Positions 63,916 to 64,000 of a DNA stretch of 64,000 nucleotides are shown here, piece by piece. Position 1 is the stretch's first letter, and each line of letters begins with the position of its first letter. The notes beneath the pieces are model-generated. The model did no database searches, was not told where the DNA came from, and saw only the letters and a list, made by a program, of their open reading frames with translations. The DNA comes from Polyangiaceae bacterium (GTDB taxonomy: Bacteria > Myxococcota_A > Polyangia > Polyangiales > Polyangiaceae): NCBI GenBank assembly GCA_016712345.1, contig JADJRH010000011.1, forward strand, positions 2,108,001 through 2,172,000, read 5' to 3'. Position numbers and translations under genes: made by a program.

Positions 63916-64000
63916 TTACTTCGCCGCCCGCCGAAAGGCTGAGTAGACCAAACGCTGAGGCGCGTACGGGTCATGGGCCGCAATCTTGAATTGGCGATCG
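63916..64000 (-). CDS. C-terminal fragment of an unidentified gene at the window edge
   Basis: A minus-strand frame ends at TAA 63916-63918 and reads FKIAAHDPYAPQRLVYSAFRRAAK before it. The protein-like composition and the stop just before a repeat support a real 3' end. The rest lies outside the window, so it cannot be identified. Confidence 0.45.
   Translation of the reverse strand, partial: DRQFKIAAHDPYAPQRLVYSAFRRAAK

Noticed and set aside
1..64000. GGGTAGA as a KOPS- or Chi-type polar motif
   Set aside because: Copies are about equally frequent in both orientations, with no visible strand skew in this window.
1..64000. GTGTACAC sites as operators of a single regulator
   Set aside because: Most copies lie inside genes rather than in promoters.

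Overview
The window looks like a chromosomal segment of a Myxococcota-type bacterium. This is inferred from gene content: many exported lipoproteins with Gly/Ser/Thr-rich spacers behind the lipobox, a MopE-like Asp-rich lipoprotein, an ECF sigma factor with a single-TM partner, a Ser/Thr kinase fused to an ATPase and a long helical repeat region, a DUF2169 protein, Sel1-repeat and beta-propeller lipoproteins, and a GMC oxidoreductase cassette. No rRNA, tRNA, CRISPR array or transposase gene was seen. Adjacent genes often overlap by ATGA, GTGA or TTGA, so start/stop coupling was used to choose several starts.

Layout. 0-4.5 kb: a minus-strand run of envelope genes plus an ECF sigma/membrane-partner pair. 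4.8-11.1 kb: a secreted TIM-barrel-like protein, then a tight four-gene cassette (GMC accessory protein, GMC oxidoreductase, lipoprotein, membrane SGNH hydrolase). 11.2-21.4 kb: exported proline-rich and NHL-like proteins, a KAS III-like protein lacking the usual cysteine next to a ThDP enzyme and a STAS-like protein, two lipoproteins, an alpha/beta hydrolase and SelO. 21.5-26.7 kb: a minus-strand operon of a pentaheme cytochrome c and two beta-propeller lipoproteins. 26.8-29.8 kb: a split DTW-domain gene, an orphan LanM-dehydratase-like gene whose 5' end lies at repeats, and a small lipoprotein. 29.9-38.1 kb: DUF2169 protein, large kinase-ATPase, three small uncharacterised genes and a 142-bp MITE-like element. 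38.3-46.2 kb: a frameshifted TPR/SMP-30 lipoprotein, Sel1 and TPR proteins, carotenoid oxygenase, SulP permease and lipoproteins. 46.3-57.6 kb: B12-binding radical SAM protein, a gene with an in-frame TAG, an animal-type protein-arginine deiminase lipoprotein with two companion lipoproteins, and two paralogous nucleotidyltransferases (one frameshifted). 57.7-64 kb: queG, multicopper oxidase, LpxL-like acyltransferase, DUF72, a frameshifted GGT-like gene and rpmB.

Three things stand out. Two short words, GGGTAGA/TCTACCC and the palindrome GTGTACAC, are iterated far above chance inside and outside genes. Five single-base frameshifts and one nonsense codon interrupt otherwise well-conserved genes, from real decay, recoding or assembly error. 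Two families of dispersed non-coding repeats and one terminal-inverted-repeat element are present. The best candidates for unusual biology are the LanM-like orphan, the lipid-anchored arginine deiminase cluster, and the KAS III-like/ThDP/STAS trio.
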